Numbered from the stretch's first letter, positions 51,640 through 61,740 are shown. The stretch: DNA of 64,000 bases from Xestospongia bergquistia (GCA_963965975.1 OZ014424.1:2666001-2730000), one strand, 5' to 3'. Numbers and translations are program-made. The notes: generated from the sequence alone by a model not told the origin.

Positions 51640-54600
51640 TGCAAACCAACTTAGTAAACTGTTAATAACAGTTTCTTTAGTTAGTCCCATAGAGTCCTTA
51701 AGACTGAGCTCTTTACTTTATAAACTTGACTCAATAGTCTAAACATTCTAAAGTCTTCAATTTAAAGACTTTAGAGTTTTAATGCAAACCAACTTACTAA
51801 ACTGTTAACAGGAGTATATTTAGTTAGTCCCATAGAGTCCTTCAGACTGAGCAGTTGACATAATAAAATTTACTCAATAGTCTAAACCTTCTAAAGTCTT
51901 TAAATTAAAGACTTCAGAGTGTTAATGTAAACAAACTTACTAAACTGTAATAGCAGTTTATTTAGTTAGTCCCATAGAGTCCTTTAGAATGAGCAGTTTA
52001 CTTTATAAAATTTACTCAATAGTCTAAACCTTCTAAAGTCATTAAATTAAAGACTTTAGAGTCTTAATGCAAACCAACTTACTAAACTGTTAATAACAGT
52101 TTATTTAGTTAGTCCCATAGAGTCCTTTATACAGAGCTCTTTACTATATAAACTTCACTCAATAGTCTAAACCTTCTAAACTCTTTAATTTAAAGACTTT
52201 AGAGTGTTAATGCAAACCAACTTACTAAACTGTTAATAACAGTTTATTTAGTTAGTCCCATAGAGTCCTTTAGACTGAGCTGTTTACTTTACAAACTTCG
52301 CTCAATACTCTAAACCTTCCAAAGTCTTTAATTTAAAGACTTTAGAGTGTTAATGCAAACCAACTTACTAAACTGTTAATAGGTGTTTATTTAGTTAGTT
52401 TCATAGAGTCCTTTAGACTGAGCTGTTTACTTTATAAACTTCACTCAATAGTCTAAACCTTCTAAAGTCTTTAAATTAAAGACTTTAGAGTGTTAATGCA
52501 AACCAACTTAATGAACTATTAATAGCATTTTATTTAATTAGTTTCATAGAGTCCTTTAGACTGAGCTGTTTACTTTATAAAGTTCACTCAATAGTCTAAA
52601 CCTTCTAAAGTCTTTAAATTAAAGACTTTAGAGCATTAATGTAAGCCAACTTATTATACTGTTAAAGCCATTTTATTTAGTTGGTGCCATTAAGTCCTTT
52701 AGACTGAGCAATATACTTTAAAAATTTCACTTAGTACTCTAAGGTTTCTAAGCTCTTAAAATTAAAGACTTTAGACCGTTAATGCAAACCAACATACTAA
52801 ACTGTTAAAACGAGTTTATTTAGTTAGTCCCATAAGTCCTTTAGACTGAGCAGTTTACTTTATAAATTTACTCTATAGTCTAAACCTTCTAAAGTCTTTA
52901 AATTAAAGACTTTAGATGTTAATGCAAACCAACTTGCTAAACTGTTAATAGGATTTTTTTTAGTTAGTTTCATAGAGTCCTTCAGACTGTTCTTTTTACT
53001 TTATAAACATCACTCAATAGTCTAAACCTTCTAAACTCTTTAATTTAAAGACTTTAGAGTGTTAATGCAAACAAACTTACTAAACTGTTAATAGCAGTTT
53101 ATTTAGTTAGTCCCATAGAGTCCTTTAAAATGAGCAGTTTACTTTATAAAATTTACTCAATAGTCTAAACCTTATAAAGTCTTTAAATTAAAGACTTTAG
53201 AGTGTTAATGCAAACAAACTTACTAAACTGTTAATAGTAGTTTATTTATTTAGTTTCATACAGTCCTTTAGACTGTTTCTTTACTTTATAAACATCACAC
53301 AACAGTCTAAACCTTCTAAAATCTTTAATTTAAAGACTTTATAGTGTTAATGCAAAACAACTTACTAAACTGTTAATAGCAGTTTATTTAGTTAGTTTCA
53401 TAGAGTCCTTTAGACTCTTTCTTTACTTTATAAACCTCACTCAATAGTCTAAACCTTCTCAACTCTTTAATTTAAAGACTTTAGTGTGTTAATTCAAACC
53501 AACTTACTAAACAGTTAATAGCAGTTTATTTAGTTAGTCCCATAGAGTCCTTTAGAATGAGAAGTTTATTTTATAAATTTTACTCAATAGTCTAAACCTT
53601 CTAAAGTTTTTAAATTAAAGACTTTAGAGTCTTAATGCAAACCAAGTTACTAAACTGTTAATGACAGTTTATTTAGTTAGTCCCATAGAGTCCTTTAGAC
53701 TGAGCAGTTTACTTTATAAAATTTACGCAATAGTCTAAACGTTCTAAAGTCATTAAATTAAAGACTTTAGAGTGTTAATGCAAACCAACTTACTAAACTG
53801 TTAATAACAGTTTATTTAGTTAGTCCCATAGAGTCCTTTATACAGAGCTCTTTACTATATAAACTTCACTCAATAGTCTAAACCTTCTAAACTCTTTAAT
53901 TTAAAGACTTTAGAGTGTTAATGCAAACCAACTTACTAAACTGTTAATAACAGTTTATTTAGTTAGTCCCATAAAGTCCTTTAGACTGAGCTGTTTGCTT
54001 TACAAACTTCGCTCAATACTCTAAACCTTCTAAAGTCTTTAATTTAAAGACTTTAGAGTGTTAATGCAAACCAACTTACTAAACTGTTAATAGGTGTTTA
54101 TTTAGTTAGTTTCATAGAGTCCTTTAGACTGAGCAGTTTACTTTATAAACTTCAATCAATAGTCTAAACCTTCTAAAGTCTTTAAATTAAAGACTTTAAA
54201 GTGTTAAAGCAAACCAACTTAATGAACTATTAATAGCATTTTATTTAGTTAGTTTCATAGAGTCCTTTAGACTGAGCTGTTTACTTTATAAAGTTCACTA
54301 AATAGTCTAAACCTTCTAAAGTCTTTAAATTAAAGACTTTAGAGTGTTAATGCAAACCAACTTACTAAACTGTTAATAACAGTTTATTTAGTTAGTCCCA
54401 TAGAGTCCTTAAGACTGAGCTGTTTACTTTATAAACTTGACTCAATAGTCTAAATATTCTAAAGTCTTCAATTTAAAGACTTTAGAGTTTTAATGCAAAC
54501 CAACTTACTAAACTGTTAACAGGAGTATATTTAGTTAGTCCCATAGAGTCCTTTAGACTGAGCAGTTGACATAATAAAATTTACTCAATAGTCTAAACCT

Positions 54601-56500
54601 TCTAAAGTCTTTAAATTAAAGACTTCAGAGTGTTAATGTAAACAAACTTACTAAACTGTAATAGCAGTTTATTTAGTTAGTCCCATAGAGTTCTTTAGAA
54701 TGAGCAGTTTACTTTATAAAATTTACTCAATAGTCTAAACCTTCTAAAGTCATTAAATTAAAGACTTTAGAGTGTTGATGCAAACCAACTTACTAAACTG
54801 TTAATAACAGTTTATTTAGTTAGTCCCATAGAGTCCTTTATACTGAGCTCTTTACTATATAAACTTCACTCAATAGTCTAAACCTTCTAAACTCTTTAAT
54901 TTAAAGACTTTAGAGTGTTAATGCAAACCAACTTACTAAACTGTTAATAACAGTTTATTTAGTTAGTCCCATAGAGTCCTTTAGACTGAGCTGTTTACTT
55001 TACAAACTTCGCTCAATACTCTAAACCTTCTAAAGTCTTTAATTTAAAGACTTTAGAGTGTTAATGCAAACCAACTTACTAAACTGTTAATAGGTGTTTA
55101 TTTAGTTAGTTTCATAGAGTCCTTTAGACTGAGCTGTTTACTTTATAAACTTCACTCAATAGTCTAAACCTTCTAAAGTCTTTAAATTAAAGACTTTAGA
55201 GTGTTAATGCAAACCAACTTAATGAACTATTAATAGCATTTTATTTAGTTAGTTTCATAGAGTCCTTTAGACTGAGCTGTTTACTTTATAAAGTTCACTC
55301 AATAGTCTAAACCTTCTAAAGTCTTTAAATTAAAGACTTTAGAGCATTAATGTAAGCCAACTTATTATACTGTTAAAGCCATTTTATTTAGTTGGTGCCA
55401 TTAAGTCCTTTAGACTGAGCAATATAATTTAAAAATTTCACTTAGTACTCTAAGGTTTCTAAGCTCTTTAAATTAAAGACTTTAGACCGTTAATGCAAAC
55501 CAACATACTAAACTGTTAATAGGAGTTTATTTAGTTAGTCCCATAAGTCCTTTAGACTGAGCAGTTTACTTTATAAATTTACTCAATAGTCTAAACCTTC
55601 TAAAGTCTTTAAATTAAAGACTTTAGATGTTAATGCGAACCAACTTGCTAAACTGTTAATAGGATTTTTTTTAGTTAGTTTCATAGAGTCCTTTAGACTG
55701 TTCTTTTTACTTTATAAACATCACTCAATAGTCTAAACCTTCTAAACTCTTTAATTTAAAGACTTTAGAGTGTTAATGCAAACAAACTTACTAAACTGTT
55801 AATAGCAGTTTATTTAGTTAGTCCCATAGAGTCCTTTAAAATGAGCAGTTTACTTTATAAAATTTACTCAATAGTCTAAACCTTCTAAAGTCTTTAAATT
55901 AAAGACTTTAGAGTGTTAATGCAAACAAACTTACTAAACTGTTAATAGTAGTTCATTTAGTTAGTTTCATAGAGTCCTTTAGACTGTTTCTTTACTTTAT
56001 AAACTTCACACAACAGTCTAAACCTTCTAAAATCTTTAATTTAAAGACTTTATAGTGTTAATGCAAAACAACTTACTAAACTGTTAATAGCAGTTTATTT
56101 AGTTAGTTTCATAGAGTCCTTTAGACTCTTTCTTTACTTTATAAACCTCACTCAATAGTCTAAACCTTCTCAACTCTTTAATTTAAATACTTTAGTGTGT
56201 TAATTCAAACCAACTTACTAAACAGTTAATAGCAGTTTATTTAGTTAGTCCCATAGAGTCCTTTAGAATGAGAAGTTTACTTTATAAATTTTACTCAATA
56301 GTCTAAACCTTCTAAAATTTTTAAATTAAAGACTTTAGAGTGTTAATGCAAACCAAGTTACTAAACTGTTAATGACAGTTTATTTAGTTAGTCCCATAGA
56401 GTCCTTTAGACTGAGCAGTTTACTTTATAAAATTTACTCAATAGTCTAAACCTTCTAATGTCTTTAAATTAAAGACTTTAGAGTGTTAATGCAAACCAAC
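51640..56500 (+). repeat. 19-monomer higher-order repeat, 2,711-bp offset, with nested duplication
   Basis: Markers repeat at 2,711 bp: AGGAGTATATTTAG (51,810 and 54,521), GTTAAAGCCATTTTATTTAG (52,661 and 55,372), AGGATTTTTTTTAG, TTTAGACTCTTTCTTTAC and GTTAATGACAGTTTATTTAG. Inside copy 1 a further duplication links 52,131 and 53,842 (ACAGAGCTCTTTAC, 1,711 bp), so the same sub-block appears three times (near 52.1, 53.8 and 54.8 kb). The offset is 6 bp short of 19 x 143. Confidence 0.85.
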
Positions 56501-56540
56501 TTATTGAACTATTAATAGCAGTTTATTTAGTTAGTTTCAT

Positions 56541-56615
56541 AGAGTCCTTTAGACTGAGCTGTTTACTTTATAATCTAGAGTCCTTTAGACTGAGCAGTTT
56601 ACTTTATAAAATTCA
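56541..56615 (+). repeat. 36-bp slip duplication inside a monomer
   Basis: AGAGTCCTTTAGACTGAGC occurs at 56,541 and again 36 bp later at 56,577, joined by TTTATAATCT. The monomer phase is shifted by this insertion. It lies close to where the monomers become strongly diverged. Confidence 0.8.
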
Positions 56616-58512
56616 CTCAATAGTCTTAACCATCTAAAGTCTTTAAATTAAAGACTTTAGAGTGTTAATGCAAACCAACTTACTAAACTGTTAATAGCAG
56701 TTTATTTAATTAGTCCCATTAAGTCCTTTAGTCTGAGCAGATTACTTTATAAACTTCACTCAATAGTCAAAACTTTCTAAAGTCTTTATATTAAAGACTT
56801 TATAGCGTTAATGCAAACCACCTTATTATACTGTTAATACCATTTTGTATAGTTAGTGCCATGAAGTCCTTTAGACTGAGCAGTTTACTTTACAAATTTC
56901 AGTTATTAGTCTAAGGCTTTTAAAGTCTTTAAATTAAAGACTTTAGAGAGTTAATGCAAACCAACATACTAAACTGTTAATAGCAGTTTATTTAGTTAGT
57001 CCCATTAAGTACTTTAGACAGAGCAGTTTACTATATAAAATTTACTCTATAGTCTCAACCTTCTAAAGTCTTTAAATTAAGGACTTTAGAGCGTTAATGC
57101 AAAACAACTTAATAAACTGTTAATAGCAATTTATTTAGCTGGTGCCATTAAGTCCTTTAGTCTGAGCAGTTTACTTTATAAACTTCACTTAAGAGTCTAA
57201 GGCATCTAAAGTTTTTAACTTAAAGACTTTACACCTTTAATGCTAACCAACATTCTAAACTCTTAGTAGCAGTTCATTTAGTTAGTCCCATTAAGTCCTT
57301 TAGTCTAAGCAGTTTACTTTATAAACTTTACTCAATAGTCTGAACCTTCTAAAGCCTTTAAATTAAAGACTTTAGAGCGTTAATGCAAACAATCTTATTA
57401 TACTGTTAATGCCATTTTATTTAGCTGGTGCCATTAAGTCCTTTAGACTGAGCAATTTACTTTACAAATTTCACTTATTAGTCTAAGGCTTCTAAAGTAT
57501 TTAAATTAAAGACTTTAGACCGTTAATGCAAACCAACATACTAAACTGTTAATAGAAGTTTATTTAGTTAGTCCCATAAGTCCTTTAGATTGAGCAGTTT
57601 ACTTTATAAACTTTACTCAACAGTCTAAACCTTCTAAGTCTTTAAATTAAAGACTTTAGAGAGTTAATGCAAACCAACTTACTAAACTGTTAATAGCAGT
57701 TTATTTAGTTAGTCCCATAGGGTCCTTTAGACTGAGCACTTTACACTACAAACTTCACTCAAAAGACTAAACCTTCTAAAGTCTTTAAATTAAAGACTTT
57801 AGAGCGTTAAGCAAACCATCTCAATAAACTGTTAATAGCAGTTTATTTAGTTAGTCCCATAGAGTCCTTTAGACTGAACAGTTTACATTATAAACTTCAC
57901 TCAATAGTCTAAACCTTCTAAAGTCTTTAAATTAAAGACTTTAGAGCGTTAATGCAAACCAACTCAATAACCTGGTAATAGCAGTTTATTTAGTTAATCC
58001 GATAAAGTCCTTTAGACTTAGCTGTTTACTTTATAAACTTCACTCAATAGTCTAAAGCTTCTAAAGTCTTTAAATTAAAGACTTTAGAGCATTAATGCAA
58101 ACTAACTTATTATACTGTTAATAGTATTTTATTTAGTTAGTGCCATTAAGTCCTTTAGACTGAGCTGTTTACTTTATAAATTTCACTCAAAGTTCTAAAA
58201 CTTCTAAAGTCTTTAAATTAAAGACTTTACAGTTTTAATGCAAACCAACTTACTAAACTGTTAATAGCAGTTTATTTAGTTAGTCGCATAGAGTCCGTTA
58301 GACTGAGCAGTTTCCTTTATAAACATCACTCAATAGTCTAAACCTTCTAATCTCTTTAAATTAAAGACCTTATGGCGTTAATTCAAGCCAACTTACTAAA
58401 CTGTTAATAGCAGTTTATTTAGTTAGTCCCATTAAGTCCTTTAGTCTGAGCAGTTTACTTTATTAACTTCACTCAATAGTCTAGACCTTCTAAAGTCTTT
58501 AAATTAAAGACT

Positions 58513-59239
58513 AAATAAACTGCTATTAACAGTTTAGTAAGTTGGTTTGCATTAACGCTCTAAAGTCTTTAATTTATAGACTTTTGAAGGTTTAGACTAT
58601 TGAGTGAATTTTATAAAGTAAACTGCTCAGTCTAAAGTTCTTAATGGGACTAACTGAAGAAGCTGCTACTAACAGTTTAGTAAGTTGGTTTCCATCAACG
58701 CACCAAAGTCTTAAATTTAAAGAGTTTAGAAGGTTTAGACAGTTGAGTGAAGTTTATAAAGTAAACTGCTCAGTCTAAAGGACTTAGTGGCACTAACTAA
58801 ATAAATTTCTCTTAACAGTTTAGTAAGTTGGTTTGCATTAACGCTCTAAAGTCTTTAACTTAAAAACTTTAGAAGGTTTAGACTATTGAGTGAATTTTAT
58901 AAAGTAAACTGCTCAGTCTAAAGGACTTAATCGGACTAACTAAAGAAGATGCTACTAACAGTTTAGTAAGTTGGTTTGCATTAACGCACTAAAGTCTTTA
59001 ACTTAATGACTTAAGAAGGTTTAGACTATTGAGTGAAGTTTATAAAGTAAACTGCTCAGTCTAAAGGACTTAATGGGACTAACTAAATAAACTGCAATTA
59101 ACTGTTTAGTTAGTTTTTTTGCAATAATGCTCAAATGTCTTTAATTTAAAGACTTTCGAAGGTGTAGATTGTTGAGTGAAGTTTATAAAGTAAACTGCTC
59201 AATCTAAAGGATTTAATGGGACTAAATAAATAAACTGCT
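58513..59239 (-). repeat. Inverted 143-bp satellite, array edge
   Basis: About five monomers run in the reverse orientation: AACTGCTATTAACAGTTTAG, GTAAGTTGGTTTGCATTAAC, CTAAAGTC, AGGTTTAGACTATTGAGTGA, TAAAGTAAACTGCTCAGTC and TTAATGGGACTAACTAA are reverse complements of monomer landmarks. They belong to the diverged edge subfamily (TTAATGGGAC, GCGTTAATGC in complement), the same as the forward monomers just to the left. The last monomer stops at AAACTGCT (59,239). Confidence 0.95.
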
Positions 59240-59240
59240 T

Positions 59241-59310
59241 GTCTTCCTCTATTGTTTATTATACAATGTACATACAATAGGTAAAACAGGTCTTAAAATT
59301 ACTCATAATG
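59241..59310 (+). repeat. 70-bp direct repeat, copy 1, at the satellite boundary
   Basis: The segment begins GTCTTCCTCTATTGTTTATT and ends ACTCATAATG. It recurs at 60,701-60,770 with one mismatch (A at 59,258, G at 60,718). It begins within two bases of the last recognisable satellite base, so the array ends at the edge of this repeat. Beyond it both copies still share a TAAGATG a few bases on, so the homology may extend with a small indel. Confidence 0.92.
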
Positions 59311-59351
59311 GTTAGTATAAGATGAATTGCTCTCTTTTTTTTCTGTCATAG

Positions 59352-59494
59352 GAGAGCCCATCCTTTCAACTCGTTTATAACCCATATCATCTCATGTACA
59401 AGGATGTTCTGGAAGGTTTGCAAATTGTACTTTCAACCAAGAACAAATCAACTTTGTGTTTGATGCTCAAGATTGCATGCATCAAATTCTATTG
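59352..59494 (+). CDS. Candidate internal exon, unknown product
   Basis: A pyrimidine-rich acceptor (CTCTTTTTTTTCTGTCATAG, ending at 59,351) is followed by 143 bases with one open frame and then a donor-like GTTAGT at 59,495. The frame would give 47 codons, including SPSFQLVYNPYHLMYKDVLE and KSTLCLMLKIACIKFY, ending two bases into a codon. The opposite strand has stops in all frames here. No family is recognised. The open frame continues past the donor into translated ATCC microsatellite (repeats of IHPF and IHLF), which is not believable protein and supports the splice call. Its end phase does not fit directly with the candidate exon at 60,396, so another exon must lie between them or one call is wrong. 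That the exon length equals the satellite period is a coincidence; the sequence is unrelated. Confidence 0.38.
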
Positions 59495-59514
59495 GTTAGT
59501 TCGATATTATCCTT

Positions 59515-59600
59515 GTCATTTATTCATCCATCCATTCATTCATCTATTCATCCATCCGTTCATTCATTTGCCATTTATCCATTCATCCATCCATTACAGC
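59515..59600 (+). repeat. Degenerate ATCC/ATTC tetranucleotide microsatellite
   Basis: Run of CATCCATTCATT-type units, about 80 bp. Related ATCC or GGAT patches recur at 60,648-60,665, 61,014-61,026 and 61,457-61,503, so this motif is common in the flank. Confidence 0.85.
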
Positions 59601-59781
59601 ACTTATAAAAAGCAATGATTATTACCATGCTACAACATCAACAAAGCAAATAATGGTTACTTCTACCTCACACTGTCCAGCTCGTTGCCACTTAATTCAG
59701 TTTCCCTTTTGACCTCTCTTTAATAAAGACACTCAACAGGATCCTGTAGCTCACCCTTTTCTCCTCCTCCATTCCTCTTAC

Positions 59782-59900
59782 CAAAGAAGCGTAAACAAAA
59801 AAGAAGTATCTCCTTGTCAAAAACATCAAGATCCTCACTCTTAGTCCCATAATGTAGCAACATGAGGAGCGCGAGCAATAGTACTGGCAGCTGATAGTAA
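59782..59900 (-). CDS. Candidate internal exon, minus strand, unknown product
   Basis: On the minus strand CATAG ends at 59,901. It is followed by an open frame with YYQLPVLLLALLMLLHYG, TKSEDLDVFDKE and ILLFCLRFFG, then a strong donor GTAAGAGG. The peptide begins with a leucine-rich hydrophobic segment, possibly a membrane or buried helix, and goes on to an acidic then hydrophobic stretch. If not spliced the frame ends at TAA at 59,720. The acceptor lacks a good pyrimidine tract, which lowers confidence. A short open stretch before a GTAAGT at about 60,027 on the same strand ends in a phase that would join to it. I recognise no family. The opposite strand has only short open pieces. Confidence 0.3.
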
Positions 59901-60395
59901 CTATGACACTCTTTGAAGTAACACAAGTAGTAGTTTTACTTTCTCTATTCCTGTTATACCAAGTTTAATGGAGGATTTCTTTTGGTTGATTATAAGAGTG
60001 CTGCCTCTTCGTGTGGAGGTCTACTTACATAGCAGGTTTGTCCTCACATATACTATGAATATTTGACTCTTTCTTTCTCTTTAGATGTTCTAGTATTATT
60101 ACAATGAATGATTGTCTACTATTGCTTTGTAATAATGTCATTAATAGTAATAGGAGAAGTATGTCAAAGAACAAACCAGGTATATTTAATGAATAGATGG
60201 ATAAAGGAGTGTAACAATAGATAACAAATGAATGACAGAGTAATGGACATATCATTGAAGTCAATGGACGGATGAGTAGATAGACTAATGTAAAGACAGG
60301 TGAACATATGGATTCACAAACAGATAAATAGATTTACTAATGAATGTTTTATTAATGAGTGCTTTGTTAATGATTGTTCTGTTCTCTTTTTATAG

Positions 60396-60558
60396 TGGTT
60401 TTTGTTAAATGATCTACTTGATACTCATGTGTGTAGTCCTTTGTTGCTCCCTGAGTCTTGTTCTGATAAGTTGGTAGAGGGAGTTATGGGAAATCAATGT
60501 GAAAATATTCAAACTGGGAGCGATTTGTTCCCCAAAAATAGAATGTCCATCAAACTGG
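60396..60558 (+). CDS. Candidate internal exon, unknown product
   Basis: GTTCTCTTTTTATAG, ending at 60,395, is a good acceptor. The following frame stays open for 54 codons and contains LLNDLLDTHVCSPLLLPE, SCSDKLVEGVMGNQCENI and GSDLFPKNRMSIKL. A possible donor, GTAAAAATA, follows at 60,559. Without splicing the frame ends at 60,608. The latter half is purine-rich on this strand, as coding strands often are. A minus-strand frame is also open over most of the segment, so strand is not certain. No family is recognised. Confidence 0.35.
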
Positions 60559-60700
60559 TAAAAATATATCACACCACAACATTGAAAACTAAGAAATATG
60601 AAAAGTAATTATTATATTTGTGCATGTTCTTAAAAATTTTCTACCTGTCCATCAATCCATCCATTTATTATTTACTTCCTCCTTTTGTCTTTCTGTCTTA

Positions 60701-60770
60701 GTCTTCCTCTATTGTTTGTTATACAATGTACATACAATAGGTAAAACAGGTCTTAAAATTACTCATAATG
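60701..60770 (+). repeat. 70-bp direct repeat, copy 2
   Basis: Second copy of the segment at 59,241-59,310, 69 of 70 bases identical, 1,460 bp away in the same orientation. It is followed by CTTAAG; GCTT also occurs just before copy 1, which would look like a 4-bp duplication, but so short a match may be chance. Confidence 0.92.
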
Positions 60771-61037
60771 CTTAAGATGTGTTTGCCATTAATAGCTGTA
60801 TGGATGTTTATGTAAGACATGATGCACATTAGATGGAGGTGAATCTCAAACATGACCCAAACTGGACGGACCAGTTATTAATACTTGTATTACAGGATGT
60901 TTGAGTTACTATGTCAAGTTGAAGGAGGATTTAATGTACATGGCAATGATTAACATTCATAACATTCATAACAATATGTATTACTCTATTAATCTGTACG
61001 TTTACTCTAGTGATCCATCCATTCATAGGTATGGTAC

Positions 61038-61226
61038 TCATATCTGCCAGTCTTTTTTTTCACCCATGGAGACTGTCCTTTCTCCTTTACCCATTCTTCT
61101 CCCTCCTCCAATTCTCTCTGATTCCCCAACCTTTGAAGTATCAATACTAGTCACCATACCAGCTTGTCTATCAGCTATGAATGATGCTGGGTCTCCTACT
61201 ATTTTCATCACAACTGGTCCCCCTAC
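61038..61226 (-). CDS. Candidate terminal exon or ORF, minus strand, unknown product
   Basis: After a possible acceptor (TAGTTAGCAG ending at 61,227) the minus strand is open for 62 codons to TGA. It reads GGPVVMKIVGDPASFIADRQ, then AGMVTSIDTSKVGESERIG, a basic glycine-rich GGGRRMGKGE, and TVSMGEKKDWQI. A donor-like GTGAAA at 61,063 could instead end the exon early. The strand is purine-rich here, favouring minus-strand coding. The plus strand is also open across the same bases (60,901-61,233), which I take as the shadow, but I cannot settle it by eye. Just upstream on the minus strand, at about 61,334-61,366, an open piece reading EVLSVVPDEQQ before GTAAAA could be another small exon. No family recognised. 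Confidence 0.3.
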   Translation of the reverse strand, partial: VGGPVVMKIVGDPASFIADRQAGMVTSIDTSKVGESERIGGGRRMGKGERTVSMGEKKDWQI

Positions 61227-61456
61227 CTGCTAACTACAAACTCATGTGTTCTCTCTATCACGCTCTCTTTTCTCTTAAATCTACTTTAACAGAAATGAAA
61301 TTAGTATCTTCAAGAAACAAACATCTATTTTTTTTACCTGCTGCTCATCTGGAACTACTGACAACACCTCTCATGCTGTAAAATACTGTAATACTTTAGA
61401 GAATGCTTCCATTTTAATAAATGAGAGTGCTCCTGCATCAAATAATGTAATGATGA

Positions 61457-61503
61457 GGAAGATGGATTGAATGGATGGATGGGTCAATCAATGGATGGAT
61501 AGA
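61457..61503 (+). repeat. GGAT tetranucleotide patch
   Basis: Degenerate ATGGATGGATGGG and AATGGATGGATAG units, the complement of the ATCC patches elsewhere in the flank. Confidence 0.8.
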
Positions 61504-61506
61504 CTT

Positions 61507-61668
61507 TTCTTGTATTTTTCTTGTATTAGTTGAAATCATCTCATCCTTTGCTACAATAACCTTGTCAACCTGAGTTGGAATCTTTCTACAATAGCCTCTC
61601 TCCTCCATCTCCCAAATCACCTGATCCAATTGTACGTCAACAGTTTCAAGAAATGTTAATAAATCAGA
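61507..61668 (-). CDS. Candidate exon, minus strand, unknown product
   Basis: The minus-strand frame runs out of the CT microsatellite and reads SDLLTFLETVDVQLDQVIWE, MEERGYCRKIPTQVDK, then VIVAKDEMISTN. It looks like amphipathic helix followed by a short hydrophobic strand. A CT-rich microsatellite on this strand just upstream could serve as the pyrimidine tract. GATCAG at 61,621-61,626 is a possible acceptor, and CAG|GTTGAC at 61,569 a possible donor. If unspliced, the frame runs into translated GGAT microsatellite and stops at 61,438, which is not credible as protein. Purine-rich on the minus strand. Together with 61,038-61,226 it may belong to one minus-strand gene. No family recognised. 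Confidence 0.35.
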
Positions 61669-61689
61669 GAGAGAGAGAGAGAGAGAGAG
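61664..61689 (+). repeat. GA dinucleotide microsatellite
   Basis: About 12 uninterrupted GA units. Confidence 0.97.
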
Positions 61690-61737
61690 TTATGTATTAA
61701 TCTTTAAATGATTACTATTTCATGTGGATCTCTGTCT

Positions 61738-61740
61738 TTC

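Larger units (their letters stand above)
37760..58512 (+). repeat. 143-bp satellite array, right block
   Basis: About 145 further monomers in the same orientation, starting with the right TTAA duplication of element 2 (37,760-37,763). The mixed subfamily continues, with several overlapping higher-order duplications between about 41.8 and 56.5 kb. From about 56,570 the monomers become clearly more diverged, with CCCATTAAGTCC, GCGTTAATGC, CTGGTGCCATTAAG and CTAAGGC variants, as is usual near an array edge. Confidence 0.97.

Noticed and set aside
1..59239. CRISPR array
   Set aside because: The 143-bp units are contiguous with no unique spacers, carry substitutions throughout, and there are no cas genes. 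This is satellite DNA.
1..59239. Tandem RNA gene cluster (5S rRNA, snRNA or tRNA)
   Set aside because: Units this small could be 5S-like, but I find no A box/B box, no 5S internal control region, no T-run terminators at fixed place and very low G+C.
1..59239. CENP-B-box-like motif
   Set aside because: No TTCG...CGGG core occurs in the consensus; CpG is absent from it.
58490..59239. Telomere or telomere-like repeats at the array end
   Set aside because: No TTAGGG-type runs; the sequence is inverted satellite followed by unique DNA.
59495..59618. Tail of the plus-strand frame with IHPF/IHLF repeats
   Set aside because: It is a translation of the ATCC/ATTC microsatellite.
60025..60264. 79-codon minus-strand ORF
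   Set aside because: Most of it is leucine and isoleucine from AT-rich sequence. The plus strand there has a pyrimidine tract and AG (60,084), followed by an open segment to a GT at 60,180 (MNDCLLLLCNNVINSN). Joining that segment to the 59,352-59,494 candidate would create a stop codon. Neither strand is convincing.
59241..60770. Small LTR-type element bounded by the 70-bp repeats
   Set aside because: The repeats do not begin with TG or end with CA, no primer-binding site or polypurine tract is seen, and the satellite does not resume on the right.
60901..61233. 110-codon plus-strand ORF
   Set aside because: Starts in AT-rich microsatellite-like sequence, and its best part is pyrimidine-rich, looking like the complement of a purine-rich minus-strand frame. 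Kept only as the alternative in the findings.
61181..61381. 66-codon plus-strand ORF
   Set aside because: Overlaps the other open frames, is low in charged residues and has no splice or start support.
61438..61506. C-terminal part of the minus-strand ORF
   Set aside because: Translated GGAT microsatellite (IHPLIDPSIHSIH).
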